Below are positions 1-8,762 of a DNA stretch of 64,000 bases, in pieces. Every line of letters starts with the position of its first letter. Within the stretch, counting starts at the first letter, position 1. The notes beneath the pieces are model-generated. The model had not been told where the DNA came from and did no database searches. It saw only the letters and a list, made by a program, of their open reading frames with translations. A program made the translations under genes and the position numbers. The DNA comes from Hyphococcus sp. (lineage in GTDB: Bacteria > Pseudomonadota > Alphaproteobacteria > Caulobacterales > Parvularculaceae), in contig JANQRY010000003.1 of assembly GCA_028284345.1 (NCBI GenBank), forward strand, positions 248,001 through 312,000, given 5' to 3'.

Positions 1-1256
1 TCCTGCGCATTGTGAAAGATCACGTCGTTGATGGTGACGCCGCCCGAGGTGGTTGACGAAACGACGCGTCGCTCTTCGGCGCGGTCCGATCCGAAATAGT
101 AAAGCCCCAGCGGCCGGTCGTTTTCATTCACGTGACGGACGGCGTCGTCGATCGATCGATAGGGCTTCACCGGCAGGATCGGCCCGAAGATTTCATCTTT
201 CATGACGTCCATGTCGTCGCTCGGATTAAGCACGAGGGTCGGCGCCATTTTCCGGTGCGGCTGCTGCGACAAGTCTTCTGACTTCGGGTTGAGTTCGACC
301 AGCTCCGCGCCCTTGGTCCGAGCGTCGTCGAGATAGCCTTGCAACCGGTCGTAATGGCGCTGGTTGATGACGGACGTGTAATCGTCATTGTCTTTCAGGC
401 CGTCCGGAAACATGGTTGAAACCGCGGCGCGGGACGCATCGACAAAGTCGCCGACCTTGTCCTCGGGCGACATCACATAGTCGGGCGCGAGGCAGATCTG
501 GCCCGCATTCAATGTCTTTCCGGCCATGATGCGCGCAGCGGCCTTTTCCATATCCGCGGACGCGCCGAGAATAGCCGGCGACTTGCCGCCAAGCTCCAGC
601 GTCAGCGGCACGAGGTTTTCCGCCGCTGCGCGCATGATATGTTTGGCGACCGAGCCTGCGCCAGTGAAGATGATGTGGTCAAACGGCAGCTTCGTAAAAG
701 CAGCGCCGGTCTCCGGCCCGCCGGTGACGACGGTCGCCTCTTCCACGTCGAATTCCTGCGCAAATATCTGCTGCATCAGCGCGGAGGTCTGTTCGGTAAA
801 CTCCGACGGTTTGATCATCACGCGATTGCCGGCGGCGAGAATGCCGGCAAGCGGGGTAAACACCATGCCGACGGGAAAATTCCACGGCGCAATCAGACCG
901 ACAACGCCCTTGGGTTGAAAGTCGACGCGCGCCGCCCCGCCCAGCAGCCCCATGGGAAACTCCACCTCACGCCGCTCCGGCTTCATCCAGCGGCGGAGAT
1001 TTTTCTTCGCGTGTTTCAGCGCCGAAATGGAGACGGCGATATCGGCGACGTCGGTCGTGTCTCGCGACCGGTGCCCGAAATCCGCCGCGACTGCATCGTT
1101 GAGCGCGCGGCGGTTTTTGACAAGCGCGCTGACAGCGCGATCAAGGCGGTCCGCGCGCGCCGTCAGGCTGGGGGCGCCGTCGCGCAACTGCGCCGCTTTC
1201 TGTTTCGCAAGAACGCCGGCCATCTCGTCCGGGCTTGCCCCGTTCAGGTCGGACAT
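1..1256 (-). CDS. Coniferyl-aldehyde-dehydrogenase-like NAD(P)-dependent aldehyde dehydrogenase, C-terminus cut by window edge
   Basis: The reading frame is open from an ATG at 1256 to the left edge, giving 418 codons of a family usually near 470-480 residues. It is absent from the ORF track because it has no stop in the window. Visible landmarks are the Rossmann-side APWNFP motif, the general-base segment LELGGKSP, the nucleophile segment GQICLAPDYV and a C-terminal SGGVTIND stretch. The last two are typical of the coniferyl aldehyde dehydrogenase (CalB) subgroup, which oxidises aromatic or medium-chain aldehydes to acids in the cytosol. It is divergent from the MaoC/CitE pair across about 110 bp with no clear operator. 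The exact substrate cannot be inferred. Confidence 0.85.
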   Translation of the reverse strand, partial: MSDLNGASPDEMAGVLAKQKAAQLRDGAPSLTARADRLDRAVSALVKNRRALNDAVAADFGHRSRDTTDVADIAVSISALKHAKKNLRRWMKPERREVEFPMGLLGGAARVDFQPKGVVGLIAPWNFPVGMVFTPLAGILAAGNRVMIKPSEFTEQTSALMQQIFAQEFDVEEATVVTGGPETGAAFTKLPFDHIIFTGAGSVAKHIMRAAAENLVPLTLELGGKSPAILGASADMEKAAARIMAGKTLNAGQICLAPDYVMSPEDKVGDFVDASRAAVSTMFPDGLKDNDDYTSVINQRHYDRLQGYLDDARTKGAELVELNPKSEDLSQQPHRKMAPTLVLNPSDDMDVMKDEIFGPILPVKPYRSIDDAVRHVNENDRPLGLYYFGSDRAEERRVVSSTTSGGVTINDVIFHNAQ

Positions 1257-1369
1257 GCGGAGGCTCCTGAAGGTTTGCGTTACCGCCGGCCCGGCTGGGC
1301 TTCGGCGTGCGATTGATGTACACGGGCGGTCACGCCTGACGCAACGCAATCGAGCAGCGGAGAGACCCA

Positions 1370-1828
1370 TTGCCGGGACTTTACTTTGAGGAATTCGAGG
1401 TCGGGCGCGTGTTCAAACACGCCCTTCATCGCACCATCACCGAAGCGGACAATACGTTCTTTTCCGCCATGACCCATAACCCGGCGGCGCTGCATCTCGA
1501 TGAGGAATATTGCCGCGAGCATTCGCAGTTCAAAACCCGCGTCGTGAACAGTTGCCTCACCTTGAGCTTTATGGTCGGCATCAGCGTCGGCGACACGACG
1601 CTCGGCACCACCGTCGCCAATCTCGGCTGGGACGAGGTGAAGTTTCCCCATCCGCTCTTTCACGGCGATACGATCCGCATCGAGACGGAAGTGATCGAGA
1701 TGCGCGACAGCAAATCGCGCCCCGACAATGGCATCGTCGTGTTTGAGCATCGCGCCTATAATCAGGACGACACGCTAGTCGGGATCTGCAAACGCTCCGC
1801 GCTGATGATGCGCAAGCCGAAGGCTTAA
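1370..1828 (+). CDS. MaoC-family hot-dog dehydratase
   Basis: A 152-residue protein with the single hot-dog MaoC fold: an N-terminal FEEFEVGRVF strand, the DNTFFSAMTHNPAALHLD segment holding the usual hydratase Asp/His region, and a C-terminal VFEHRAYNQDD strand. The start is a TTG preceded by a GGAGAG ribosome site; no ATG lies nearby in frame. It ends 3 bp before a CitE-like lyase, so the two are probably co-translated. MaoC-CitE pairs hydrate an unsaturated C4-C5 acyl-CoA and cleave the resulting hydroxyacyl-CoA, as in mesaconyl-/methylmalyl-CoA chemistry. That role is inferred from pairing, not from specific residues. Confidence 0.85.
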   Translation: MPGLYFEEFEVGRVFKHALHRTITEADNTFFSAMTHNPAALHLDEEYCREHSQFKTRVVNSCLTLSFMVGISVGDTTLGTTVANLGWDEVKFPHPLFHGDTIRIETEVIEMRDSKSRPDNGIVVFEHRAYNQDDTLVGICKRSALMMRKPKA

Positions 1829-1831
1829 GCG

Positions 1832-2713
1832 ATGTATCGTTCCCTGCTTTTCGTTCCCGGCGACAGCGAGAAAAAAATCGCCAAATCCGAAACCGTTCCG
1901 GCGGATCTCATTATCTTCGATCTTGAAGACGCCGTGGCGGCCGATGCGCGACCCGAGGCGCGACTGCGCGTCAGAGACTATCTCAAGGCCCGCCACGACC
2001 GGTCCGCCGCGCTCTATGTGCGGATCAATCCCCTCGATACGGAGGATGCGCCGAAAGACCTCGACATCGTAATGGAAGGCGCCCCGGACGGGATCGTCCT
2101 GCCGAAAGCCCACGCGCCCGCCGACGTCCGCACGCTGGAAAAACTGCTGGACGCGGCGGAGAAAAAACACGGGGTTACGAAAGGCGCGACGCGCATCCTG
2201 CCCGTGGCGACGGAAACCCCGGCGGCGCTGTTTACGCTGGGCGAATACCGCCATGCGGCGACCCGCCTCGCCGGACTGACCTGGGGCGCGGAGGATCTCG
2301 CCGCGGCGGTCGGCGCCATGAGCAAGGCGGGCGATAATAACGAATGGAGCGATCCCTTCGCCCTCGCCCGATCGCTGTGTCTGTTCGCCGCCTCCGCCGC
2401 CGGCGTGCAGGCCATTGATACGCTTTATGCTGACTTTCGCGACGCGGCCGGCCTCGCCGCCTCCGCAGCCCGGGCCCGCCGCGACGGCTTCACTGGCAAA
2501 CTCGCCATCCATCCCGGCCAGGTCGAAACCATCAACGCCGCTTTTACCCCAAGCGCCGAGGAAATCGACGAGGCTCGCGCCATCATCGAACTCTTCGCCG
2601 CCAACCCGCAAGCCGGCGCCCTTTCTCACAAAGGCCGCATGGTGGACATGCCCCATCTGGTGCAGGCGCGGAAGATATTGGCGCTGGCGGAAAAGTCAGG
2701 CGGCGGGCGTTAA
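1832..2713 (+). CDS. HpcH/HpaI-type CoA-ester lyase (CitE-like; malyl/methylmalyl-CoA lyase family)
   Basis: 293 residues, normal length for CitE-like lyases. It shows the N-terminal LLFVPGDSEKKI opening of the family, the DLEDAV metal/CoA-binding segment near residues 31-36, a TWGAEDLAAAVG segment (E and D Mg ligands) near the middle, and a C-terminal KLAIHPGQVETINAAF block. These enzymes are TIM-barrel, Mg-dependent aldolases that cleave 3-hydroxy-3-carboxy acyl-CoAs to acetyl- or propionyl-CoA and glyoxylate or pyruvate. It starts 3 bp after the MaoC gene. Whether it handles malyl-, citramalyl- or methylmalyl-CoA is unresolved. Its 3' end overlaps the convergent Lrp gene by 4 bp. Confidence 0.85.
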   Translation: MYRSLLFVPGDSEKKIAKSETVPADLIIFDLEDAVAADARPEARLRVRDYLKARHDRSAALYVRINPLDTEDAPKDLDIVMEGAPDGIVLPKAHAPADVRTLEKLLDAAEKKHGVTKGATRILPVATETPAALFTLGEYRHAATRLAGLTWGAEDLAAAVGAMSKAGDNNEWSDPFALARSLCLFAASAAGVQAIDTLYADFRDAAGLAASAARARRDGFTGKLAIHPGQVETINAAFTPSAEEIDEARAIIELFAANPQAGALSHKGRMVDMPHLVQARKILALAEKSGGGR

Positions 2714-3177
2714 ACCGGCACGGAATTCGTCTGCTTCACTTCGCGAAGCGCAATCGACGAACGCACGTGGCTGACGCCGGGCAGTTCGAACAGAAAAGTC
2801 TGAATAAAGCGCTCATAGTCGTCAATGTCCTTGGCGACAACGCGCAGGGTAAAGTCCGAATCGCCCGTGGTCATATAACAGTCCAGCACTTCCGGCCGGT
2901 TCATGATCTTCTTTTCGATCTTCTCGATTATATCCTTATACTGACGTTCAACCGAGATATGCACGAAAGCGCAGACATGATATCCGAGCTTTTGCCGGTT
3001 GATCGTCGCGCGGTAACCTTCGACATACCCCGTTTCCTCAAGACTCTTGAGGCGACGCCAGCAGGTGGCGGCCGACGCGTGCCCGGTCGCATCGGCAAGC
3101 TCCTGCGCTGAGAGTTTCCCGTGGTCCTGCACGGCGCGCAGAATGCGCCGATCCACATCGTCGAGGCCCTCTGCCAT
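2710..3177 (-). CDS. Lrp/AsnC-family transcriptional regulator
   Basis: 155 residues from ATG 3177, which has GGAGCG about 8 bp upstream. The track's longer start is a GTG at 3201 without such a site. An N-terminal winged helix-turn-helix (DVDRRILRAVQDHGKLSAQELA...) is followed by the RAM/ACT-like ligand domain (VCAFVHISVERQ..., VLDCYMTTGDSDFTLRVVAKD). It is divergent from the indolepyruvate oxidoreductase gene. Regulation of that gene by an amino-acid-responsive AsnC protein is a common arrangement and the likely role here. The intergenic region is AT-rich with several short palindromes that could be its sites. Confidence 0.9.
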   Translation of the reverse strand: MAEGLDDVDRRILRAVQDHGKLSAQELADATGHASAATCWRRLKSLEETGYVEGYRATINRQKLGYHVCAFVHISVERQYKDIIEKIEKKIMNRPEVLDCYMTTGDSDFTLRVVAKDIDDYERFIQTFLFELPGVSHVRSSIALREVKQTNSVPV

Positions 3178-3304
3178 GGTCTTCGCTCCGGAAATCAGCA
3201 CAATATGAAATATTAATATCGATTCTTAATGCATGATGCAATGAATATATCAAATTAACGCTGATAGACGGTCCGATTGAAACAAATCCCCGCGATTCTG
3301 CGCT

Positions 3305-3329
3305 AAATTCTGCAAAAATGCAGGAAATT
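3305..3329. promoter_or_regulatory. Inverted repeat over the iorAB ribosome site, candidate AsnC-family operator
   Basis: The near-palindrome AAATTCTGCA-AAAA-TGCAGGAAATT ends 2 bp before the ATG of the oxidoreductase and includes its GGAAA ribosome-binding stretch. Further AT-rich palindromes (ATATTAATAT, TGCATGATGCA) lie between it and the Lrp gene. The symmetry is seen directly; assignment to the divergent regulator is inference. Confidence 0.4.
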
Positions 3330-3331
3330 TC

Positions 3332-6300
3332 ATGTCATCAACCGCCCTCGCCGCGCCGTCGGCCGTCGCCCTTGACGATTACGCACTGAACGACCGCTAC
3401 CGCCGCAAGGCGGGACGCGTCTTCCTGACCGGCACGCAGGCGCTGGTCGCCATCATGTTGATGCAGCGGCGGATGGACGAACGCGCTGGCCTGAATACGG
3501 CGGGCTTCGTCTCCGGCTATCGCGGCTCGCCCCTCGGCGCCGTCGATCAGGCCATGTGGGGCGCAAAGTCATTTCTCGAAGACGCGGACATCCGGTTCCT
3601 GCCGGCGATCAATGAAGACCTCGCCGCGACGGCCGTCCTCGGCACGCAGCAGGTTGAGGTCGAGAAAACAAAAACCGTCGATGGCGTTTTTTCCATGTGG
3701 TACGGCAAGGGCCCCGGCGTCGACCGCGCCGGCGACGCCCTCAAACATGGCAACGCATACGGATCATCGCCCCATGGCGGCGTCCTCGTCGTCGCCGGCG
3801 ACGATCATGGTTGCGTGTCGTCATCCATGTCGCACCAGTCCGACGTCGCTTTCATGGCGTTCTATATGCCGACCATAAACCCGGCGAGCATCAGCGAATA
3901 TATCGAGTTCGGCTTATGGGGTTACGCCGCCTCGCGCTATTCCGGCATGTGGATCGGCTTCAAGGCGATCTCGGAAGCGGTTGAAAGCGCCGCCTCGGTG
4001 GAGCTGCCGCCATTGCCTTCGTTCCACACGCCGGACGACTTCGCGCCGCCGCCGGAGGGCCTCAATTTCCGCTGGCCGGACCTCCCGGGCATGCAGATCG
4101 AAACCCGCATGCGGGCAAAGAAAAACGCCATTCGCGCCTTCGCCCGCGCCAACCCGATCGACAGAGTGATCTGGCGCAATCCCAAAGCCAAATTCGGCAT
4201 TGTCACCACGGGCAAAGCCCATTTCGACGTGATGGAGGCGCTGGCCCGACTTGGGATTGACGAGGAGCGCGCGCAAAAAATCGGCATTGAAATCTACAAG
4301 GTCGGCCTCGTCTGGCCGTTGGAGACCGACGGCGCGGAACGCTTCATGGCGGGCAAGGAAGAAGTCCTCGTCATCGAGGAGAAACGCGGCATCATCGAAA
4401 GTCAGCTTAAGGAATATATCTACGACCGCGCCGTGCGAAAACCGAAACTCATTCTCGGCAAGCACGATGAAGACGGCGAGGCGTTGATTTCCTGGGTCGA
4501 CGAGCTGACGCCGTCGATGCTCGCGCCGATCCTTGCGCGCCGGCTCAAACGCACCTTTTCGCGGCTCGACTTCAGCGACCGGCTGGCGGCGATTGCCCGT
4601 GCGGAAGCGGACGTCGCCGACGCGCCCGGCGGCGCGGCGCGCATTCCCTATTTCTGTTCGGGCTGCCCGCACAACACGTCGACGAAAGTGCCGGAAGGAA
4701 GCCGGGCGCTGGCCGGCATTGGCTGTCATTTCATGGCCTCGTGGATGGACCGGAAAACGTCCGATCTCATCCAGATGGGCGGCGAAGGGGTCAACTGGGC
4801 GTCGAAGTCCATGTTCCTCTCCGACAAACATATTTTTCAAAACCTCGGCGATGGCACTTATTACCACTCCGGCTACATGGCGATCCGGCAGGCCGTCGCG
4901 GCGGGCGCCCATATCACCTATAAAATTCTTTATAATGACGCCGTCGCCATGACCGGCGGCCAGCCCGTCGACGGCCAGTTGACCGTGCCGCAGATCACCG
5001 CGCAGCTTGTCGCCGAGGGCGTTCAAAAAGTCGCCGTCCTTTCCGACGAGCCGGCCCGCACGGAAGCCTACGGCGCCTATCCGCCAGGCGTTCAGGTGCA
5101 ACACCGCGATGACCTCGACGCCGTGCAGCGCGACTTGCGCGACATCAAAGGCGTGACGGCCCTGATCTACGATCAGACCTGTGCGGCGGAAAAACGCCGG
5201 CGGCGCAAACGGGGAACCTATCCCGACCCGGCCAAGCGCGTCTTCATCAACGAGCTTGTCTGCGAAGGATGCGGCGACTGCTCGAAACAATCGAACTGTC
5301 TTTCCATCGTGCCGAAAGAAACGAAATTCGGCCGTAAGCGGATGATCGACCAGTCCTCCTGTAACAAGGACTATTCCTGCGTCAAAGGCTTCTGCCCGAG
5401 TTTCGTGACGGTCGAGGGCGGAGAATTAAAGAAGCCGGAACCGCGCGCCTTCGACGATGCGCTGGAAAATCTGATCGCCGATCTGCCGCCGCCGGCCTTG
5501 CCCGCCATCGACCGCGCCTATGACATGCTCATTGGCGGCGTCGGCGGCACGGGCGTCGTCACCATCGGCGCCATCGCCACCATGGCCGCGCATCTGGAAG
5601 GCAAGGGCGCGAGCGTTCTTGACTTCATGGGCTTTGCGCAAAAAGGCGGCACGGTTTTGAGTTACGTGCGCCTCGGCAAAACGCCGGACCATCTTAACCA
5701 GGTGCGCATCGACATCGGCGAAGCCGAAGCGGTGATCGCCTGCGATCTCGTCGTCGGCACCGACCCGCGCGCCCTGCGCGTCATGAAAAACGGCCGCACC
5801 CGCGCCATCGCCAATATGGATATCATTCCCACAGCGGATTTCATCCGCGACCGCAATATCGACTTCCAGTCGCGCCTGCGTCTCAAGACCATTGAAAAAG
5901 CCTGTGGGCCCGATCATGTCGACCATCTCGACGCCAATGCGATCGCCGGTCGCCTCATGGGCGATCTTGTCTTTTCCAACATGCTGCTTTTCGGTTTTGC
6001 CTGGCAGAAGGGCCTTGCGCCCCTGTCACTCGCCGCCATTGAGCGGGCGATTGAACTGAACGGCGTCGCGGTCGAGAAGAACAAGCGCGCCTTTGCCCTC
6101 GGCCGCGCCGCTGCGGTCGATGCGGAGATCATTCACCAGGCCGCCGGCCTTGCGGGCGAAACGCCGGCGGAAGAAACCCTCGACGCCTTCATCGAAGAGC
6201 GCGCGGCGTTTTTGACCGACTACCAGAACGGCGCCTACGCAAACGACTATCGCAACTTTGTGACCGACATTCGCCGCAAAACATCGGCCATCGCCGGCGG

Positions 6301-6829
6301 GGAGACGTTCTCCCGGGCGGCGGCGCGCTATTTGTTCAAGCTGATGGCGTACAAGGACGAGTATGAAGTCGCGCGGCTCTACACGGATGGGTCATTCAGG
6401 AAAGAGATCGCCAAGACCTTCGCCGGCGACTATCGGCTGACATTTCACCTGGCGCCCCCGATGCTGAACAGCGAGACGGACGCGGAAGGCCGGCCGAAGA
6501 AAAAGAAATTCGGACCGTGGATGATGACGGCCTTCGCCGTTCTCGCAAAAATGAAATTCCTGCGCGGCACGGCGTTCGACCCTTTCGGGCGCACCGCGGA
6601 GCGCAAGATGGAACGCCGGTTGATCGCCGACTATCGCGCGCACATCAGCGCACTCGCGGATAAGATCACGCCGGACAATCTGGATGCGGCGGTGGCGCTC
6701 GCTTGCCTGCCCGACGAAATTCGCGGTTACGGCCCCGTTAAAGAGCAATCCGTGACGGAAGCCGAGGCGAAGCTGCCGCGACTGATGGCAGATTTTGAGA
6801 ATGCCCGCAGCCCGGCGAAAGTTGCGTAA
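3332..6829 (+). CDS. Indolepyruvate:ferredoxin oxidoreductase, fused alpha-beta type
   Basis: 1165 residues, the length of the fused bacterial IorAB enzyme. It converts aryl-pyruvates (or branched keto acids) and CoA to acyl-CoA while reducing ferredoxin. An N-terminal pyrimidine-binding domain (GTQALVAIMLMQRRMDE, GYRGSPLG) comes first. The TPP domain holds FCSGCPHNTSTKVPEGS and GIGCHFMASWMD. A Cys-rich stretch (CEGCGDCSKQSNC ... CNKDYSCVKGFCPS) follows, then the C-terminal gamma-type domain with GGVGGTGVVTIGAI. Expected products include phenylacetyl-CoA from phenylpyruvate, which would feed the paa genes next door; that link is inference. Its 3' side carries a REP-like palindrome pair shared with the convergent paa operon. 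Confidence 0.93.
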   Translation: MSSTALAAPSAVALDDYALNDRYRRKAGRVFLTGTQALVAIMLMQRRMDERAGLNTAGFVSGYRGSPLGAVDQAMWGAKSFLEDADIRFLPAINEDLAATAVLGTQQVEVEKTKTVDGVFSMWYGKGPGVDRAGDALKHGNAYGSSPHGGVLVVAGDDHGCVSSSMSHQSDVAFMAFYMPTINPASISEYIEFGLWGYAASRYSGMWIGFKAISEAVESAASVELPPLPSFHTPDDFAPPPEGLNFRWPDLPGMQIETRMRAKKNAIRAFARANPIDRVIWRNPKAKFGIVTTGKAHFDVMEALARLGIDEERAQKIGIEIYKVGLVWPLETDGAERFMAGKEEVLVIEEKRGIIESQLKEYIYDRAVRKPKLILGKHDEDGEALISWVDELTPSMLAPILARRLKRTFSRLDFSDRLAAIARAEADVADAPGGAARIPYFCSGCPHNTSTKVPEGSRALAGIGCHFMASWMDRKTSDLIQMGGEGVNWASKSMFLSDKHIFQNLGDGTYYHSGYMAIRQAVAAGAHITYKILYNDAVAMTGGQPVDGQLTVPQITAQLVAEGVQKVAVLSDEPARTEAYGAYPPGVQVQHRDDLDAVQRDLRDIKGVTALIYDQTCAAEKRRRRKRGTYPDPAKRVFINELVCEGCGDCSKQSNCLSIVPKETKFGRKRMIDQSSCNKDYSCVKGFCPSFVTVEGGELKKPEPRAFDDALENLIADLPPPALPAIDRAYDMLIGGVGGTGVVTIGAIATMAAHLEGKGASVLDFMGFAQKGGTVLSYVRLGKTPDHLNQVRIDIGEAEAVIACDLVVGTDPRALRVMKNGRTRAIANMDIIPTADFIRDRNIDFQSRLRLKTIEKACGPDHVDHLDANAIAGRLMGDLVFSNMLLFGFAWQKGLAPLSLAAIERAIELNGVAVEKNKRAFALGRAAAVDAEIIHQAAGLAGETPAEETLDAFIEERAAFLTDYQNGAYANDYRNFVTDIRRKTSAIAGGETFSRAAARYLFKLMAYKDEYEVARLYTDGSFRKEIAKTFAGDYRLTFHLAPPMLNSETDAEGRPKKKKFGPWMMTAFAVLAKMKFLRGTAFDPFGRTAERKMERRLIADYRAHISALADKITPDNLDAAVALACLPDEIRGYGPVKEQSVTEAEAKLPRLMADFENARSPAKVA

Positions 6830-6849
6830 CCTAACTCATCATCCCGTTT

Positions 6850-6907
6850 CCCCGGCGAAAGCCGGGGCCCAGAACACCCGCCGCATGGACCCCGGCTTTC
6901 GCCGGGG
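6850..6907. repeat. Inverted pair of REP-like palindromes (CCCCGGCGAAAGCCGGGG)
   Basis: Two 18-bp hairpins, CCCCGGC-GAAA-GCCGGGG at 6850-6867 and its exact reverse complement at 6890-6907, lie 22 bp apart between convergent genes. This core is a common alphaproteobacterial intergenic repeat. A head-to-head pair like this could also terminate or stabilise transcripts from both sides. Confidence 0.85.
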
Positions 6908-6926
6908 AGAACGAGAAAAAACGAAA

Positions 6927-7679
6927 CTACGCGGATACAGATTTTACGACGGCTTCGACCATCGCTTCCCATTCCGTCAGTAAGTCCGCATTCGGCCGGT
7001 GCCGCAGGCCGAATTTTTTCAGCAACGCAAACCGCGCTGAATCCCTACCGCCGAAACTCGCCGCGACGCGCGGGCGCCAATAGTCGAACGACGACGCCAG
7101 CGCCGCGTTGTCGGCGCCGGCGTCCTGAAGGCGCGCAAACCCTTCCTCGCCCAGCTCCATATGTCGTCGTTCTCGCAGCAGAATTTCGCGAAACGCCTCC
7201 GCCAGCGGCTGATAGGAGCAGCGTGAGAGTTCTTCGAGCTGAATGACCGTGGCCTTGCCCATGAGCACGTTCATGACGACCGCGTCGGTCCAGCTCTCGA
7301 TTGGATACCAGAAGACGTTGAGGCGCATATCGCCGCCCGGTCGTGTTGCGCCGATATCCTCGTCGCGATCAACACGCTCTGTCCAGGGATGAACCTGCAT
7401 ATAGCGATCGGTGTTCGCGCCGAATTCGCCCATGAGATCGAGAACGCGTTCGGCGTGATCGTGTTTTTCAAGAACGATGCGCGAGGCGGCGATGCGTTCC
7501 TTGACGCCCGGCCCCATATTAATGCAGTCGGCGAAGCCGGCGGCGCCGGCGAGTTCGGAATCGACAAAGCTCGCCATGATGCGCATCAGTTCGGCGCGAT
7601 AGCGCGGCGGCGCGTTGTCCGGCGCGGAGAGCTTGCCGCCCTCTGCGAGATAGTCGGTGATGTCGGTCTGCTCGCTCAC
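6927..7679 (-). CDS. PaaA/PaaC-like ferritin-fold protein (phenylacetic acid catabolic family paralogue)
   Basis: 250 residues from a GTG start 9 bp after the paaE stop, so last gene of the paa oxygenase operon. Its helical pattern resembles PaaA/PaaC. One ExxH-type motif (ERRH in LLRERRHMELGEEGF) aligns with EESFH of PaaA. The first diiron motif, EAGH in PaaA, appears to be replaced by DHAE (EKHDHAERVL). It may be an accessory or alternative subunit of the epoxidase, or an independent ferritin-like enzyme. The alignment was done by eye, so family is likely but function is unknown. Confidence 0.65.
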   Translation of the reverse strand: MSEQTDITDYLAEGGKLSAPDNAPPRYRAELMRIMASFVDSELAGAAGFADCINMGPGVKERIAASRIVLEKHDHAERVLDLMGEFGANTDRYMQVHPWTERVDRDEDIGATRPGGDMRLNVFWYPIESWTDAVVMNVLMGKATVIQLEELSRCSYQPLAEAFREILLRERRHMELGEEGFARLQDAGADNAALASSFDYWRPRVAASFGGRDSARFALLKKFGLRHRPNADLLTEWEAMVEAVVKSVSA

Positions 7680-7688
7680 GATTCGCGC

Positions 7689-8759
7689 CTATTGATCGTA
7701 GTCGACGACGATTTTGTCCGTTCGCGGATAGCTCTGGCACGTCAGGATATAGCCACGCTCGACTTCGTAGTCCTCAAGGGCGTAATTGGCTTCCATGTCG
7801 ACCTCGCCCTCGACGATTTTCGCCCGGCAGGTCGAACAGACGCCCGCCTTGCAGGCGAATGGCGCGTCGATATCGGCGGCCAGCGCCGCTTCCAAAACCG
7901 ATTGCGCGCCCTTGTCGATATCGCATTCGCGCGCGGCGCCGTCGAGGATGATCGTCGCCTTTGTTTGCGCGCCTGCGTCGGCGCCGGCGCTGGCGGCGCG
8001 TTTCTTCGCCCGGCCCGGTTGCGCGCTCGCAAACAGCTCGAACTTGATCGCCTTTTCGTCCATGCCGTGGGCTTTCAGCGCTTCCGAAACCCCCAGCATC
8101 ATCGGCTCGGGACCGCAGATAAAGGCAAAATCGGCGTTTTTGACGTCGACCCAGCGCTCGAACAGAGCCTCGCATTTTTCTCGAGTCAGGCGACCGGAAA
8201 AGAGTTCGATATCGGCTTCGCTTTCGAGCACATGAACGATGTTGAAGCGCCCCATATAGACGTTCTTCAAATCCTCAAGCTCCTCGCGGAACATGATCGC
8301 GTTCGACGAACGATTGCCGTAGATCAGCGCAAAGGTCGATTTCGGTTCGGCGTCCAGCACCGTTCTGATCAGGCTGATCATCGGCGTAATGCCCGACCCG
8401 CCGGCAAAACCAAGATAGTTTCGCGCCGCATCCGGCTGTAACGCCGCATGGAAGTTCCCCATAGGCGGCATGGCGTCGATGGTCTCGCCGGCTTCAAGTT
8501 CGTCATTGGCCCAGCTTGAAAACCATCCGCCGTCGACCTTTTTAATCCCGACGCGCAAGATCCCGTCATTGACGCCCGCGCAGATGGAATAGGACCGGCG
8601 CATCTCTTCGCCGTCAAAGCTCCGCCGAAACGTCAGATACTGTCCCTGAATGAATTTGAACGCGTCCTCGTCGCCGACGGGCGGCGCCAGGGTCAAGACA
8701 ACGGAGTCGCGGGTGTCGCGTTTCACGTCGGTGACGCGGAGCGGATAAAATTGCGCCAT
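7689..8759 (-). CDS. paaE: 1,2-phenylacetyl-CoA epoxidase reductase subunit
   Basis: 356 residues, standard PaaE length. An N-terminal FAD-binding ferredoxin-reductase domain (RRSYSICAG near residue 55) is followed by the NAD(P)-binding half (GGSGITPMISLIRT). A C-terminal plant-type 2Fe-2S domain has CKAGVCSTCRAKIVEGEVDM and a fourth Cys in ILTCQSYP. It passes electrons from NADPH to the PaaA diiron centre. It is preceded by paaD with a 3-bp gap and followed by the PaaC-like gene. Confidence 0.95.
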   Translation of the reverse strand: MAQFYPLRVTDVKRDTRDSVVLTLAPPVGDEDAFKFIQGQYLTFRRSFDGEEMRRSYSICAGVNDGILRVGIKKVDGGWFSSWANDELEAGETIDAMPPMGNFHAALQPDAARNYLGFAGGSGITPMISLIRTVLDAEPKSTFALIYGNRSSNAIMFREELEDLKNVYMGRFNIVHVLESEADIELFSGRLTREKCEALFERWVDVKNADFAFICGPEPMMLGVSEALKAHGMDEKAIKFELFASAQPGRAKKRAASAGADAGAQTKATIILDGAARECDIDKGAQSVLEAALAADIDAPFACKAGVCSTCRAKIVEGEVDMEANYALEDYEVERGYILTCQSYPRTDKIVVDYDQ

Positions 8760-8762
8760 GGG

